In this document: positions 7,146-15,040 of the stretch, one piece after another
Numbering within the stretch: position 1 is the stretch's first letter
How the letters are laid out: each line of letters starts with the position of its first letter
Source of the DNA: a virus
Virus record (IMG/VR): IMGVR_UViG_3300044695_002580
Coordinates: 32,882 to 96,881 of that record
Direction: 5' to 3' (one strand)
DNA: 64,000 bases
Made by a program: the position numbers and the translations under genes
Notes under the pieces: model-generated
The model's database searches: none
What the model saw: the letters and a program-made list of their open reading frames with translations, nothing else
What the model was told of the DNA's origin: nothing

Positions 7146-8184
7146 CGGCTACGAACTTAGAACCTGCCCGTATGGCATCTAGTACGTCGCGCTCAAGTAG
7201 TTCCTTAAGGTCAATCTCTTCCCGTATAGCGCTAAGCATACCATCTTGTCCCATCCACTTTCTATCCCCATAGTTGTAATAGGCGCCAGTGCGCTTGATT
7301 ACCTTATTAAGGATACCCATGGCCATAATCTCCTTGGCAAAATCAATCTCGCCAGCTGGGATATGCCCACCATCTGCAAAGTAGAAGTCAAAGGTAGAGA
7401 CCTGGGAAGGGGCTGCTGACTTGTTCTTTAGGACTCGGACCTTAATTGACTGTCCTACACGGCGCTTTTCTTGGCCTGTACCAACCTCAATCCACTCATC
7501 TCGACGGACCTCGCAGCGGGTAAAGAAGGCGTAATCCTTGCCTAGACCACCTGGGGTAGTGCGTGGGTCTCCATACATGACGCCAATCTTTGAGCGCCAC
7601 TGGTTAATAATAATTCCGATAAAGGGACGCTCCTCCTCTACAAGGGAGCGCTTAGATGCCTTGCCTACCTTACGGAAGAACTTGTTAGTAAGGAGGGCGC
7701 CGCGACCTACAGTAGATTCCTCCATCTCCTTATCGTCCTCTGCTGTAGGGACCAAGGCAGGTAGCGAATCAAGAACAATACAATCAACCGCTCTACTTTC
7801 TGTAAGTTGGATAACGGCTTCATACGCTTCCTCCATAATATTAGTTGACACTACGTAAACACGTGAGGTGTCTACGCCACACATAGTTGCGTAACTATCT
7901 ACCCACTGCTCAGCAGCAACCCATACAGTAGTGAAGTCTGGGTTTGCTTTTTGATTTGCTGCTACAGTCTTTAATGCAATAGCAGTCTTTCCGTTGCTGG
8001 CTTCTCCAATTAGTTCATGCCATTGGTTAGCAGGCCATCCGCCACCAAGAGACACGTCTAAGGCTAGAGAGCCTGAAGTAAAACGAGGAGGCTGTTCAAT
8101 AATTTCTGAACCTAATACAACAGTTCCGTCTCCATACTTTTTATTAATGCTGGCAATAGTTTTAATTAGTTCTGCGTTTTTCAT
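7135..8184 (-). CDS. recA: RecA-like recombinase
   Basis: A 349-residue RecA. Walker A is GEASNGKT at residues 60-67, preceded by TSGSLALDVSLGGGWP. Walker B is DCIVLDSLPAL, and the region IIINQWRSKIGVMYGDPRTTPGG matches the ATP/DNA-contact region of bacterial RecA. The C-terminal domain is present. It is a little shorter than typical bacterial RecA and lacks a long acidic tail. It catalyses strand exchange for recombination-dependent replication and repair. Start and upstream stop overlap as TAATG. The neighbours are two nucleases and the polymerase operon. Confidence 0.95.
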   Translation of the reverse strand: MKNAELIKTIASINKKYGDGTVVLGSEIIEQPPRFTSGSLALDVSLGGGWPANQWHELIGEASNGKTAIALKTVAANQKANPDFTTVWVAAEQWVDSYATMCGVDTSRVYVVSTNIMEEAYEAVIQLTESRAVDCIVLDSLPALVPTAEDDKEMEESTVGRGALLTNKFFRKVGKASKRSLVEEERPFIGIIINQWRSKIGVMYGDPRTTPGGLGKDYAFFTRCEVRRDEWIEVGTGQEKRRVGQSIKVRVLKNKSAAPSQVSTFDFYFADGGHIPAGEIDFAKEIMAMGILNKVIKRTGAYYNYGDRKWMGQDGMLSAIREEIDLKELLERDVLDAIRAGSKFVADEE

Positions 8185-8546
8185 TATTCAATCTTTCCGA
8201 TAATGACATTTGGATTCCATCCGCCTGCCTGGACTTGTCTTGATGGTTGCGGTGCACCTGCACTTTGTTGACCTGAAACGATACCTCTACCCATGCCACT
8301 ACCTGATTGGACTATTGGATATCCGCAATCGTAACATCGTTTTCTAGACTCTGGAGTAGCGCCACCATAGTTATTGCTACCACAGCCTGGACAACGCTCA
8401 GCTTGCGGTGTCATCTGCTGTGTTGGTGGATACTGTGGCTGTGGCGACTGTACATAGGTTGCTGGTTGTGGTTGTACAACACCTTGTCGTTGTGGCTGTT
8501 GAGGCGCTTGCGTACCTAACTTATTTGCCCACCAATTACTGCTCAT
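8184..8546 (-). CDS. Gln/Pro-rich zinc-ribbon protein, 120 aa
   Basis: The first 45 residues are Gln/Pro-rich and disordered (repeats like QPQPATY and SPQPQYPP). Then comes a zinc ribbon with CPGCGSNNY and, about 13 residues on, CYDCGYP. The C terminus is Gly/Gln-rich and ends NVIIGKIE. It is directly coupled to recA (TAATG) and overlaps the next upstream gene by 11 bases. A DNA-binding or RecA/polymerase adaptor role is plausible but not shown. Confidence 0.75.
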   Translation of the reverse strand: MSSNWWANKLGTQAPQQPQRQGVVQPQPATYVQSPQPQYPPTQQMTPQAERCPGCGSNNYGGATPESRKRCYDCGYPIVQSGSGMGRGIVSGQQSAGAPQPSRQVQAGGWNPNVIIGKIE

Positions 8547-9018
8547 CTAATATCCTTTTCTCCCATTCCGCTTCCTGTATTTCCCCTGGCTCAATTAAGC
8601 CAATCTCCATAGCAGAGGCGAAGGCCCCAATAATAGCGGATAAGCTAACAACTTTATATAGCACCTTCATGGTGTCTAGTTCACGCTCAATTTCTTCTTT
8701 GTCATCAGGGTTCCTTTTGACAATCTCATCTACCTGTACCCCAGTAATAACGTCGGCTGCGATATCAGCAATTGCGTGTAGGTAGGGAAGCAGGTACTCA
8801 ATGTTATCTAAACGCAGGTCGCTGTCTTCACGTTCCTTTTCATCACCCTCGGCGCTAGCCTTATTAAGACCAATGAACTCTACTACGTCGTTGGGCTCCC
8901 CTAGTTCCGTATCGTATACGTACCATCTAGCGATAGTGCTTAGGGGAATATCTTTTTTAAAATACTCAATGTCATAAGGCTCTTCGCGTTTGTTAAACCA
9001 CTTACGCATAAAACTCAT
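8536..9018 (-). CDS. hypothetical protein, 160 aa
   Basis: Unrecognised acidic helical protein with mid-region charge clusters (EGDEKEREDSDLR). The start at 9018 has GAGAGG upstream and overlaps the polymerase stop by four bases (ATGA). A moderately hydrophobic helix lies near residues 125-145 (SLSAIIGAFASAMEIGLI), too polar to call a sure membrane span. Position between polA and recA implies a DNA metabolism role by association only. Confidence 0.72.
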   Translation of the reverse strand: MSFMRKWFNKREEPYDIEYFKKDIPLSTIARWYVYDTELGEPNDVVEFIGLNKASAEGDEKEREDSDLRLDNIEYLLPYLHAIADIAADVITGVQVDEIVKRNPDDKEEIERELDTMKVLYKVVSLSAIIGAFASAMEIGLIEPGEIQEAEWEKRILDEQ

Positions 9019-10982
9019 TTTGCCTCTCCCCATCTCTGCACGACAGCAAGGTCTGCTATCAGTGGAATATCTAGTAGGTTGATGCCTTCCATAGCTTCTC
9101 TAATTGCCTCTCTAGTTTCATCAACTAAATTATCAGGAGCTATAGTCACCAACTCATCGTGAACGGTAAGGAGGAGGCTTGCACCTTCTGGTATTAACTC
9201 ATGCGCTCTAATCATAGCAAGTTTCATGATGTCAGCAGCAGACCCCTGGATACGGGTATTGAACGCTTGACGCTCAGCACCAGCACGCTCACCTGGGTTC
9301 CTGCTGTTTATTTCTGGTAAGTAACGCTTACGACCTAGTACGGTGGATACAAATCCAGCCTTTCTAGTAACCCCAATAACCTTGGCTCGATAGGCGCTAA
9401 CGTTCTGGAACTTATCACCGAAGCTACTTAGCAATCCTCTAGCCTCAGTTATCGAACAACCAATTGAACGGGCAATCTTGTCTGGCCCTACGCCGTAGGC
9501 CATAGAAAGAACAAGCACCTTACCTGCTGCACGGTTTACGCCCATGACATCACCTACAGTTGTATAGATATCCCCACCTTCTAGGTAGTTCTTCTTCATA
9601 ATAGGGTCGTTAGACATTGATGCAATAACACGTGGCTCAATCTGTGAGTAGTCAGCAACTACCAGCTTGTAACCTTCTGGAGCGTAGAAGAGGTTTCGGA
9701 TAGCTTTACCATGCGCGGTGGCTGGGTTGGGGACGTTCTGTAGATTAGGGTTACGACTTGAGAATCTTCCTGTCTCCGCTCCGTGCTGGATGAAGTCACC
9801 GTGTACTTTACCGTTGACGAGGAGACTATCTCTATACTCGACCTTTGATTTACCGCCTGTAGTTCTAACAACTTCTCCTCCTAGGTATGGGATTACGTAT
9901 GTGGTTAACAACTTATTAAGGTCTGCATACTCAAGCATTGCCTTAACAAGTGGGTCCTTATCTCTATACGGCTCAAGCGCCTCGGCTGATACGGAGTAGT
10001 CCTCTACGGTTAACTCCTTACCTTCGGCCTCTTTCTTAATACCTTTACCTGTATAAATCTTTGGTTTCAACCCACGACCTGAAGGCTGTGGGGAGTACAA
10101 GAGGTACTGCTTCTCTCTGTTGGAGTTAATATTAAATACAACACCAGCAGTTCTATAGATATCTTCTCTTGCCTTTTCAATGTCTGCTTCTAGTTGAACA
10201 TGTAAAGCAGCCAAAGCATCCTGGTCAATAGGTGCGCCAGCAAGTTTCATATCGCACAGCACTCGTAGAACATCCATCTCTAATGCCATGATGTTCTCTA
10301 CGCCAGCCTTTGCAATCTTTTCTTTAACAACCTTCCATAACATGAAGGTGTACTTAGCATCTAGGTAGGCATACTTAGCAACAATGCTAAATGGGTGAAC
10401 CTCTACCTGAGCACCAACACCCTTCTCCATCTCATAGCCCAACTCACGCTTTAAGCAGTCATCAAGGCCACACTTATTTTTATTACGGTTGTCGTATACA
10501 AAAGAGCCAACCATGGTGTCAAAGTATGGAGTAGCAGGGACCTGACCATCAAAGTATTTGGTGATGGAACAAAGGTCGAATACTAAGTTATGACCAATCT
10601 TTAGCATGTCGCTGAAGAACAGCGGACGCAGTGCAGTAAACACCTCTGCTGGATGTAACTGCTTAGGTGGCTCTGTAAAAACATGTGTGTGTAGCTTTTT
10701 ATTTTTTGAGTAGTCAACGTCATTAAGCTTTAGGCCTTTTTCAGCCTTCTTAGCACCTTGTCCAGTAAGCGGCTTAATAACTTCAGCCAGTTCACCATTT
10801 GGGTGACCTAAAGGAATAACATCACCACGACCATATGTAGCAAAGCTAAGCCACATAATCTCATTAACAACGGACACACCTCTACGTGGTCCAACAGTTT
10901 CGCAGTCAAAAGCAAAGGCATCTTGTTTCAAGTAATAGGCAACCATCTCATCGAGTTGCTCTTTAGTAGTTATTATGTTCAT
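9015..10982 (-). CDS. polA: DNA polymerase I family A with 3'-5' exonuclease
   Basis: A 655-residue replicative-type phage PolA. The N-terminal exonuclease has FAFDCETVGP (Exo I), IGHNLVFDL (Exo II) and the YLDAKYTFML region (Exo III). The polymerase domain has GRFSSRNPNLQN, motif A VVADYSQIEPRV, an O-helix RAAGKVLVLSMAYG and motif C LTVHDELV. The position equivalent to E. coli Phe762 is Leu (four residues after the O-helix Lys). There is no 5'-3' exonuclease domain. It is separated from the upstream 220-residue gene by a terminator, so it probably has its own promoter or depends on read-through. The stop overlaps the next start as ATGA. Confidence 0.96.
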   Translation of the reverse strand: MNIITTKEQLDEMVAYYLKQDAFAFDCETVGPRRGVSVVNEIMWLSFATYGRGDVIPLGHPNGELAEVIKPLTGQGAKKAEKGLKLNDVDYSKNKKLHTHVFTEPPKQLHPAEVFTALRPLFFSDMLKIGHNLVFDLCSITKYFDGQVPATPYFDTMVGSFVYDNRNKNKCGLDDCLKRELGYEMEKGVGAQVEVHPFSIVAKYAYLDAKYTFMLWKVVKEKIAKAGVENIMALEMDVLRVLCDMKLAGAPIDQDALAALHVQLEADIEKAREDIYRTAGVVFNINSNREKQYLLYSPQPSGRGLKPKIYTGKGIKKEAEGKELTVEDYSVSAEALEPYRDKDPLVKAMLEYADLNKLLTTYVIPYLGGEVVRTTGGKSKVEYRDSLLVNGKVHGDFIQHGAETGRFSSRNPNLQNVPNPATAHGKAIRNLFYAPEGYKLVVADYSQIEPRVIASMSNDPIMKKNYLEGGDIYTTVGDVMGVNRAAGKVLVLSMAYGVGPDKIARSIGCSITEARGLLSSFGDKFQNVSAYRAKVIGVTRKAGFVSTVLGRKRYLPEINSRNPGERAGAERQAFNTRIQGSAADIMKLAMIRAHELIPEGASLLLTVHDELVTIAPDNLVDETREAIREAMEGINLLDIPLIADLAVVQRWGEAK

Positions 10983-11002
10983 CGCATCCTAAAAATAAGT
11001 GA

Positions 11003-11036
11003 AGGCTGGGGGCGTTGCACGTGTTGCCCCCAGCCT
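11003..11036 (-). terminator. hairpin terminator upstream of polA
   Basis: An 11-bp stem (11003-11013 with 11026-11036) and a 12-base loop containing the palindrome CACGTG. On the minus strand a TTATTTTTAGG tract follows after a few bases. It closes the operon ending with the 220-residue gene, 12 bases after that gene's stop, and may allow partial read-through into polA. Confidence 0.75.
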
Positions 11037-11047
11037 AGCACTAGTGA

Positions 11048-11710
11048 TTAAAGAAGGGAATTAGCGATTTCTTCTAGCTCTTCCCATGTGTGCTCCTTAA
11101 TGATGGAGCGTGTGTAAGGCTCAATCTTTGCTACTTCAGCCTCAGCAAAAGCTGGGTCAATGCCCCAGTCCTCTGCAAGGTCGCGAGCCTTGATTGCTTG
11201 TAGGTGGTAGACAGTTTGCTGCATCTTTCCAGTGCGGCTAATAGCCCAGTAGTTCTTAGTCAAAGGTCCCTGTGGGGAGAACTCTGCTGAGTGTAGGGTC
11301 TTATAGAGACGTGGACTTGCAACCAACATCTGACGTACTACGCCTGACGGGGTGATAACTGCGATGGTGAAAGCACGCTTATCTTCAGGCTTGCTTCCGA
11401 GCTTTGTGCACAATGGGTCGTTAGGTCCAAGTGAGACGTAAGACTTCTTGCCAACAGTCTTCTGTTGTAGGAAGTGTTGCTTGTAGATAGCGAAAGGACC
11501 AGTTTGGTCAATGAACTTGATAACGGTGAACTCACCATCACTGAACTTAAACTCAGTTGGGAAGTCACCTGATGCGGTTGTCAGCTGTTCTGCTGCTGCC
11601 CAACCTGATTGAACTGCATTGCTGCTTGGTGTTGCTGGACGGTCATCAACAGCTGTTGTTGAAAACGCGTCTGTTGCTGGCATGTACTCGTCGGTACGGT
11701 CGATTGCCAT
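11048..11710 (-). CDS. putative single-stranded DNA-binding protein
   Basis: A 220-residue protein with a disordered Ala/Thr/Ser-rich first 45 residues, then a beta-rich core (FTVIKFIDQTGPFAIYKQHF and AFTIAVITPSGVVRQ) rich in aromatic and basic residues, and an acidic helical tail (EEHTWEELEEIA-type). It has no nuclease or ATPase motif. Size, layout and position next to polA in a genome with no other visible SSB make an OB-fold ssDNA-binding role reasonable, but no definitive signature is present. A terminator follows immediately, consistent with separate, abundant expression. Confidence 0.6.
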   Translation of the reverse strand: MAIDRTDEYMPATDAFSTTAVDDRPATPSSNAVQSGWAAAEQLTTASGDFPTEFKFSDGEFTVIKFIDQTGPFAIYKQHFLQQKTVGKKSYVSLGPNDPLCTKLGSKPEDKRAFTIAVITPSGVVRQMLVASPRLYKTLHSAEFSPQGPLTKNYWAISRTGKMQQTVYHLQAIKARDLAEDWGIDPAFAEAEVAKIEPYTRSIIKEHTWEELEEIANSLL

Positions 11711-11738
11711 AGGGCATTTCTCCTTAGTTTCGTTTGAT

Positions 11739-12203
11739 TCATAGATTAAGCTCGGCGGACTTTATGTTCTGCCAAGCCTCAGCGATTGCGTTAGTCAATT
11801 GCTGGTTAGGCCATTGTATCCTAGTTTTATCTAGGAGTCCAGCCTTTCCAAACAGTTCTACTATCGCATCAATTTGAGCACGTGAGTATAACCTACGCCC
11901 TCTCATCTTTTCGCCATTTTTTGTTTCTTTATCAGATAGGCGATATGGAGCCTGAGGTATGTACTCTTGTTTAATCCAGTAACGGATTGTTACAAGGGGC
12001 CTACCTAGTGCCTGTGCCAAAGCACCCACCTGATAAAACTCGTGTAGTTCTCCAGAAGGAAGTTTTCTAAACACAGCGTTGGATGTCCAGTCGGAATCAT
12101 CTTTTACTGCGCGTTTGTTTTTTGGTTTGGTCTCTCTACGCTTTTTCTTACTACCTGGATAGTAAGTATCTAGGTCAGAGAATAGGTTATCAATCTCGTC
12201 CAC
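11739..12203 (-). CDS. MerR-like DNA-binding protein
   Basis: A 154-residue protein. A basic N-terminal region (KKKRRETKPKNKR) precedes a winged-helix segment: YQVGALAQALGRPLVTIRYWIKQ, then RGRRLYSRAQIDAIVELF. The two-helix reading of AxALGR...TIRYW is that of MerR/excisionase-type domains. No effector domain follows, so it may be a phage transcription regulator or replication accessory. The start is GTG at 12203, overlapping the upstream gene by 14 bases. Confidence 0.8.
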   Translation of the reverse strand: MDEIDNLFSDLDTYYPGSKKKRRETKPKNKRAVKDDSDWTSNAVFRKLPSGELHEFYQVGALAQALGRPLVTIRYWIKQEYIPQAPYRLSDKETKNGEKMRGRRLYSRAQIDAIVELFGKAGLLDKTRIQWPNQQLTNAIAEAWQNIKSAELNL

Positions 12204-12597
12204 TACTCTTACCTACAATAAATGCGTAAGAAACTTTTGGTGGGAACATAGTATCGATATCTTCTTCAGTAAGGTGTCCGTTATAAAACGCAGCCATAAT
12301 TGCTGACTCATCTAATGTTGGAACCATCTTAATGCACGTATCTTTAATACCCTTTTTACTAAGGATAATCTCTGCTGCATTGATATCAAGGTTTTTAGTT
12401 ACGCGCTTCTGTTTCATAATCTGTTCTGCATCTTCTACTGCAAGAACGATATGTCCGCGCTCATCTTCAGTACCGAACTCGTCAATACTTTCTGTTAATC
12501 TTTTTTTAATCTCTGCTTGACGCTTTGTAAGCAGGTCGACATTATCTTTCAACGCCTTAAACTGGCGTATGTCTTCTTTGATGGCATCTGTGTTCAT
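12190..12597 (-). CDS. hypothetical protein, 135 aa
   Basis: Unrecognised. The N-terminal half is a charged helix (KALKDNVDLLTKRQAEIKKR), followed by a beta-rich part with HIVLAVEDAEQIM and a C-terminal EEDIDTMFPPKVSYAF. It resembles small phage proteins of unknown role that pair a coiled coil with a compact domain. It begins an operon with a promoter-like sequence and a ribosome-binding-site hairpin directly upstream, and is coupled to the MerR-like gene. Confidence 0.72.
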   Translation of the reverse strand: MNTDAIKEDIRQFKALKDNVDLLTKRQAEIKKRLTESIDEFGTEDERGHIVLAVEDAEQIMKQKRVTKNLDINAAEIILSKKGIKDTCIKMVPTLDESAIMAAFYNGHLTEEDIDTMFPPKVSYAFIVGKSSGRD

Positions 12598-12603
12598 AAG
12601 TTT

Positions 12604-12623
12604 CCTAACGTTTAGCTGTTAGG
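12604..12623 (-). promoter_or_regulatory. hairpin covering a ribosome-binding site
   Basis: CCTAAC (12604-12609) and GTTAGG (12618-12623) are inverted around eight bases. On the minus-strand RNA this puts the TAGG of the Shine-Dalgarno, six bases before the ATG of the 135-residue gene, into a stem at what would be the very 5' end of the transcript from the promoter at 12627-12655. Confidence 0.4.
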
Positions 12624-12626
12624 TAG

Positions 12627-12655
12627 AACTTAATGGATGACTAGACGGCTGTCAA
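12627..12655 (-). promoter_or_regulatory. sigma70-like promoter candidate
   Basis: On the minus strand a consensus -35 TTGACA (12655-12650) is followed 17 bases later by TAAGTT (12632-12627) as a weak -10. It starts within the intergenic gap after the 47-residue gene and would drive the 135-residue, MerR-like and SSB-like genes. Confidence 0.5.
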
Positions 12656-12656
12656 G

Positions 12657-12800
12657 TTACTTTGCGTTATTAGCCTTTACGCCACGGTAGCCAGTTTTTT
12701 TCTTATTCATAGAGCCTGGCTTTTTGTAACCTGAGCCGTTTGGCGCAGCTGCTTGACGTTGAGCTAGCGCCTTAGCAATCTTATCTAGGTGCTTTCCCAT
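12657..12800 (-). CDS. small basic protein, 47 aa
   Basis: Found by reading the minus strand: it starts MGKHLDKIAKALAQRQ and ends with a Lys/Gly-rich tail (NKKKTGYRGVKANNAK). It is strongly basic, with a short amphipathic N-terminal helix. The ATG follows directly after the stop of the RHH gene (TAA ATG), which supports coupling, but the ribosome-binding site is weak. Unknown role; nucleic-acid binding is plausible. Confidence 0.6.
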   Translation of the reverse strand: MGKHLDKIAKALAQRQAAAPNGSGYKKPGSMNKKKTGYRGVKANNAK

Positions 12801-12950
12801 TTAATTATCTACTTTAATATAATCTTCAAGGGCTTCGATAATAATGCTGGTCACTGTAACCTTTTCAGCTGCAGCTTTCTTCTGGACCGCTGTCCACAGC
12901 TGGTCTGATACGCGAATAGTACGCGTAGGAGTCTTAGGTGAGTTAGGCAT
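12801..12950 (-). CDS. ribbon-helix-helix (CopG/Arc-like) protein, 49 aa
   Basis: Read from the minus strand. The sequence has the RHH layout: a basic strand TRTIRVSDQLW, helix A TAVQKKAAAEK, a turn V-T-V-T-S, and helix B IIIEALEDYIK. RHH proteins bind operators as dimers through the N-terminal strand. At 49 residues it is a minimal single-domain repressor-like protein. It lies just past the tRNA genes and a hairpin, next to the 47-residue gene. Target unknown; it may repress its own operon. Confidence 0.8.
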   Translation of the reverse strand: MPNSPKTPTRTIRVSDQLWTAVQKKAAAEKVTVTSIIIEALEDYIKVDN

Positions 12951-12966
12951 CCTATAAGTGTACATG

Positions 12967-12985
12967 CCCAACGATTATCGTTGGG
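12967..12985 (-). terminator. short hairpin after the tRNA cluster
   Basis: CCCAACGA (12967-12974) and TCGTTGGG (12978-12985) form an 8-bp stem with a three-base loop, just downstream of tRNA-Gln on the minus strand. No T tract follows, so it may be a tRNA processing or weak termination signal. Confidence 0.5.
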
Positions 12986-12992
12986 TGTAAAG

Positions 12993-13063
12993 CTCCCCCC
13001 CATGGATTCGAACCACAATTAGAGCATCCAGAGTGCTCTGTCCTACCGTTAGACGAGAGGGGA
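12993..13063 (-). tRNA. tRNA-Gln (CTG anticodon)
   Basis: The minus strand folds into a full cloverleaf. The acceptor TCCCCTC pairs with GGGGGGA, the D-stem is GTCT/GGAC, and the anticodon stem GAGCA/TGCTC carries loop CTCTGGA with anticodon CTG. The T-loop is TTCGAAT. The 3' CCA is not encoded. It is the last of three tRNAs in transcription order. Confidence 0.92.
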
Positions 13064-13067
13064 ATGG

Positions 13068-13140
13068 AGCGGTTGACGAGGCTCGAACTCGCGACCTGCA
13101 CCTTGGCAAGGTGCCGCTCTACCAACTGAGCTACAACCGC
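13068..13140 (-). tRNA. tRNA-Gly (GCC anticodon)
   Basis: Acceptor GCGGTTG/CAACCGC, D-stem GCTC/GAGC, anticodon stem GCACC/GGTGC with loop TTGCCAA (anticodon GCC), and T-arm GCGAG-TTCGAGC-CTCGT. CCA is not encoded. It is separated from its neighbours by four bases on each side, so the three tRNAs are probably cut from one transcript. Glycine codons are in heavy demand for the collagen-like and Gly-rich fibres. Confidence 0.95.
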
Positions 13141-13144
13141 ATCG

Positions 13145-13217
13145 CTGCCCCACCTGGACTCGAACCAGGGACACTCGCATTAACAGTGCGATGCTCTGCC
13201 AACTGAGCTATGGGGCA
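13145..13217 (-). tRNA. tRNA-Asn (GTT anticodon)
   Basis: Acceptor TGCCCCA/TGGGGCA, D-stem GCTC/GAGC, anticodon stem TCGCA/TGCGA with loop CTGTTAA (anticodon GTT), and T-arm CCTGG-TTCGAGT-CCAGG. CCA is not encoded. Its 5' end begins at the base right after the stop codon of the SNF2-type helicase gene, so mRNA and tRNA must be separated by processing. Confidence 0.95.
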
Positions 13218-14807
13218 TTAAACGTTGGCGTTCGTCAGGTAGGACCTGAGGCTGTCAACGGTCATGGATATCTTATCACCATCTTCAATGCCCTCGCCGT
13301 CAATGATGGCGTTGGCTACAGAAGACTTTTGTTGAAGCATCTCGTGCTGGCGCTCTTCAATAGAGCCAGAGATAATTAAATCTTGAATTACGATTGAGGG
13401 CCAGGTAGAGGACGCTCTTTGGATTCGGCCATTCCTTTGCGTCGCACTGCCTGAAGACCAAGGGAGGTCATAATTGATAAGCAGATTAGCAGCAGGAAGG
13501 TCCACACCGTAGCCCCCAGCGTCAGAACTAATAAGTACGCGTACATCGGGATTAGTATTGAAGTCAATTTTGTTACGTTCTTTAGTTTTAGCATCTAACC
13601 TCCCAGAGTACTTGCGACAAATTTCAGGACCTAAAGCTTCTTCAACCATATCTAACATATCAACATAGGTAGCAAATATAACAACCTTGTTATCGTCGCT
13701 TTGGTCTAAGAACTCTTTAACATATTGCGTTAGGTAATCTAATTTAGGTGAGCGGTTGCACCCGTCTAAAGCACCAGTATCTACGAGCTCTGCAATGTAT
13801 GAAGAACCCTCTCCACTCATTAGTTTAAACTTTGTAGCACTAGTCTTTAATAAGTCTGGGTGAGAGCACAGCATCTTGAGTGCGCCAATCTTGGACATGA
13901 TGCGACCGCGCATCTCATCCTCAGGACCACCACGACGAGACTCCATACCGTAGTGAGCCATGATGTTGAAATTAGAACCAAAAAGCTCGTGCGCCTCATC
14001 AAGGTCAGATAGTAAGTCTTGACCTATGCGTGTGTATAACTTGGATGATGCCCTGTCAAAAACAATATGCATAGGGTCTTTGTGAATTGTATCTGGAAGA
14101 TACGGTGCAACATCTGGGTCCTTCTGTGCCTTACGTACAGAGGCTTCCTTCATCTTAGTGTGAAGAGTAGATAGGTTGCGGTAGTACTGGGGCGCTCCCC
14201 AAGAGTTTCTTACGATAAAAGCAGCGTCAAAGATATCAAACCTACCAAGTACGCTGGCGTCAACGAACTGCATAATGCTATACAGCTCTTCAGGCTTGCC
14301 ATTTTCAATCGGAGTACCAGTGAGTGCAAATCTATACGGCGCATTGATTAACTTCTTTACTGCTCGGGAACGTTTGGATTTGAAGGACTTAATGGCTGTG
14401 GCTTCATCGAGGACAACGAATCCTCTTGGTAGGTCTTTGATGGTATCCCAGTCATTAACAACCTGCTCGTAGTTAAGGATGATGTAATCAATCCCCGTAT
14501 TCCGCCAGTCCATAGCTTCGGCGTACTGCTCTGCTCTTTTCTTTGGCGTTCCATCAATAACCAAAGCGCGTGAAGTTCCACCTGTGAATTTCTCAATCTG
14601 TCCAGCCCATTGGTATTTCAATGAGGATAGACAAATTATAAGACCAGGCTCTTTTACTTTCTTGGTATCCATCAGCCTTTCTATAGCGGCGATGGTTAAC
14701 ACGGTCTTACCTAAACCCAGGTCGTAGGCAACTAGAACCCTCCCGCGCTCGCACATCTTGTCGACGGCTTCGGGTTGGTAAGGTAGAAGGGTGCCAGTAA
14801 ATGTCAC
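13218..14807 (-). CDS. SNF2-family DNA helicase/translocase
   Basis: A 529-residue superfamily 2 ATPase. Walker A is DLGLGKT (29-35), followed by LIICLSSLKYQW (motif Ia) and VVLDEATA (motif II as DEAT, residues 134-137, instead of DEAH). Then come ALTGTPIENG (motif III), VVIFATYVDMLDMVEEAL, LISSDAGGYGVDLPAANLLINYDLPW (motifs IV-V, given in part) and QRNGRIQR (motif VI). It probably remodels DNA-protein complexes during replication or repair. The GTG start overlaps the membrane-protein stop (GTGA) and the ribosome-binding site is weak. A tRNA follows the stop with no gap. Confidence 0.92.
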   Translation of the reverse strand: MTFTGTLLPYQPEAVDKMCERGRVLVAYDLGLGKTVLTIAAIERLMDTKKVKEPGLIICLSSLKYQWAGQIEKFTGGTSRALVIDGTPKKRAEQYAEAMDWRNTGIDYIILNYEQVVNDWDTIKDLPRGFVVLDEATAIKSFKSKRSRAVKKLINAPYRFALTGTPIENGKPEELYSIMQFVDASVLGRFDIFDAAFIVRNSWGAPQYYRNLSTLHTKMKEASVRKAQKDPDVAPYLPDTIHKDPMHIVFDRASSKLYTRIGQDLLSDLDEAHELFGSNFNIMAHYGMESRRGGPEDEMRGRIMSKIGALKMLCSHPDLLKTSATKFKLMSGEGSSYIAELVDTGALDGCNRSPKLDYLTQYVKEFLDQSDDNKVVIFATYVDMLDMVEEALGPEICRKYSGRLDAKTKERNKIDFNTNPDVRVLISSDAGGYGVDLPAANLLINYDLPWSSGSATQRNGRIQRASSTWPSIVIQDLIISGSIEERQHEMLQQKSSVANAIIDGEGIEDGDKISMTVDSLRSYLTNANV

Positions 14808-15040
14808 AGGGGTAGCTCGTTGACTCTATCTTTAGACCAATGAATGTAAGACCTAACGTATACAACAGCATAGGCAAGAGCAGCAACAATGAATCCGTAT
14901 TGCTCAGTTGTTACTGCATAGATAATCCATAGGCACTCATTAAAAAGAAGTAGAAGCCAACCCCAAATAGCCTTTCGTCCTACAAAAAATATACCTGTAA
15001 CACCAATTGTGGCTAATACCCAAGACCAATACTGCATCAT
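14804..15040 (-). CDS. small membrane protein, 78 aa
   Basis: Three hydrophobic segments (about residues 5-20, 25-45 and 48-66) with a charged C-terminal tail (HWSKDRVNELPL) indicate a three-helix inner-membrane protein. It has a GGATT ribosome-binding site and overlaps the dNMP kinase stop (ATGA). No family is certain; the Trp-rich helices recall PnuC-like or small transport-like proteins, but this is only a resemblance. Confidence 0.75.
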   Translation of the reverse strand: MMQYWSWVLATIGVTGIFFVGRKAIWGWLLLLFNECLWIIYAVTTEQYGFIVAALAYAVVYVRSYIHWSKDRVNELPL

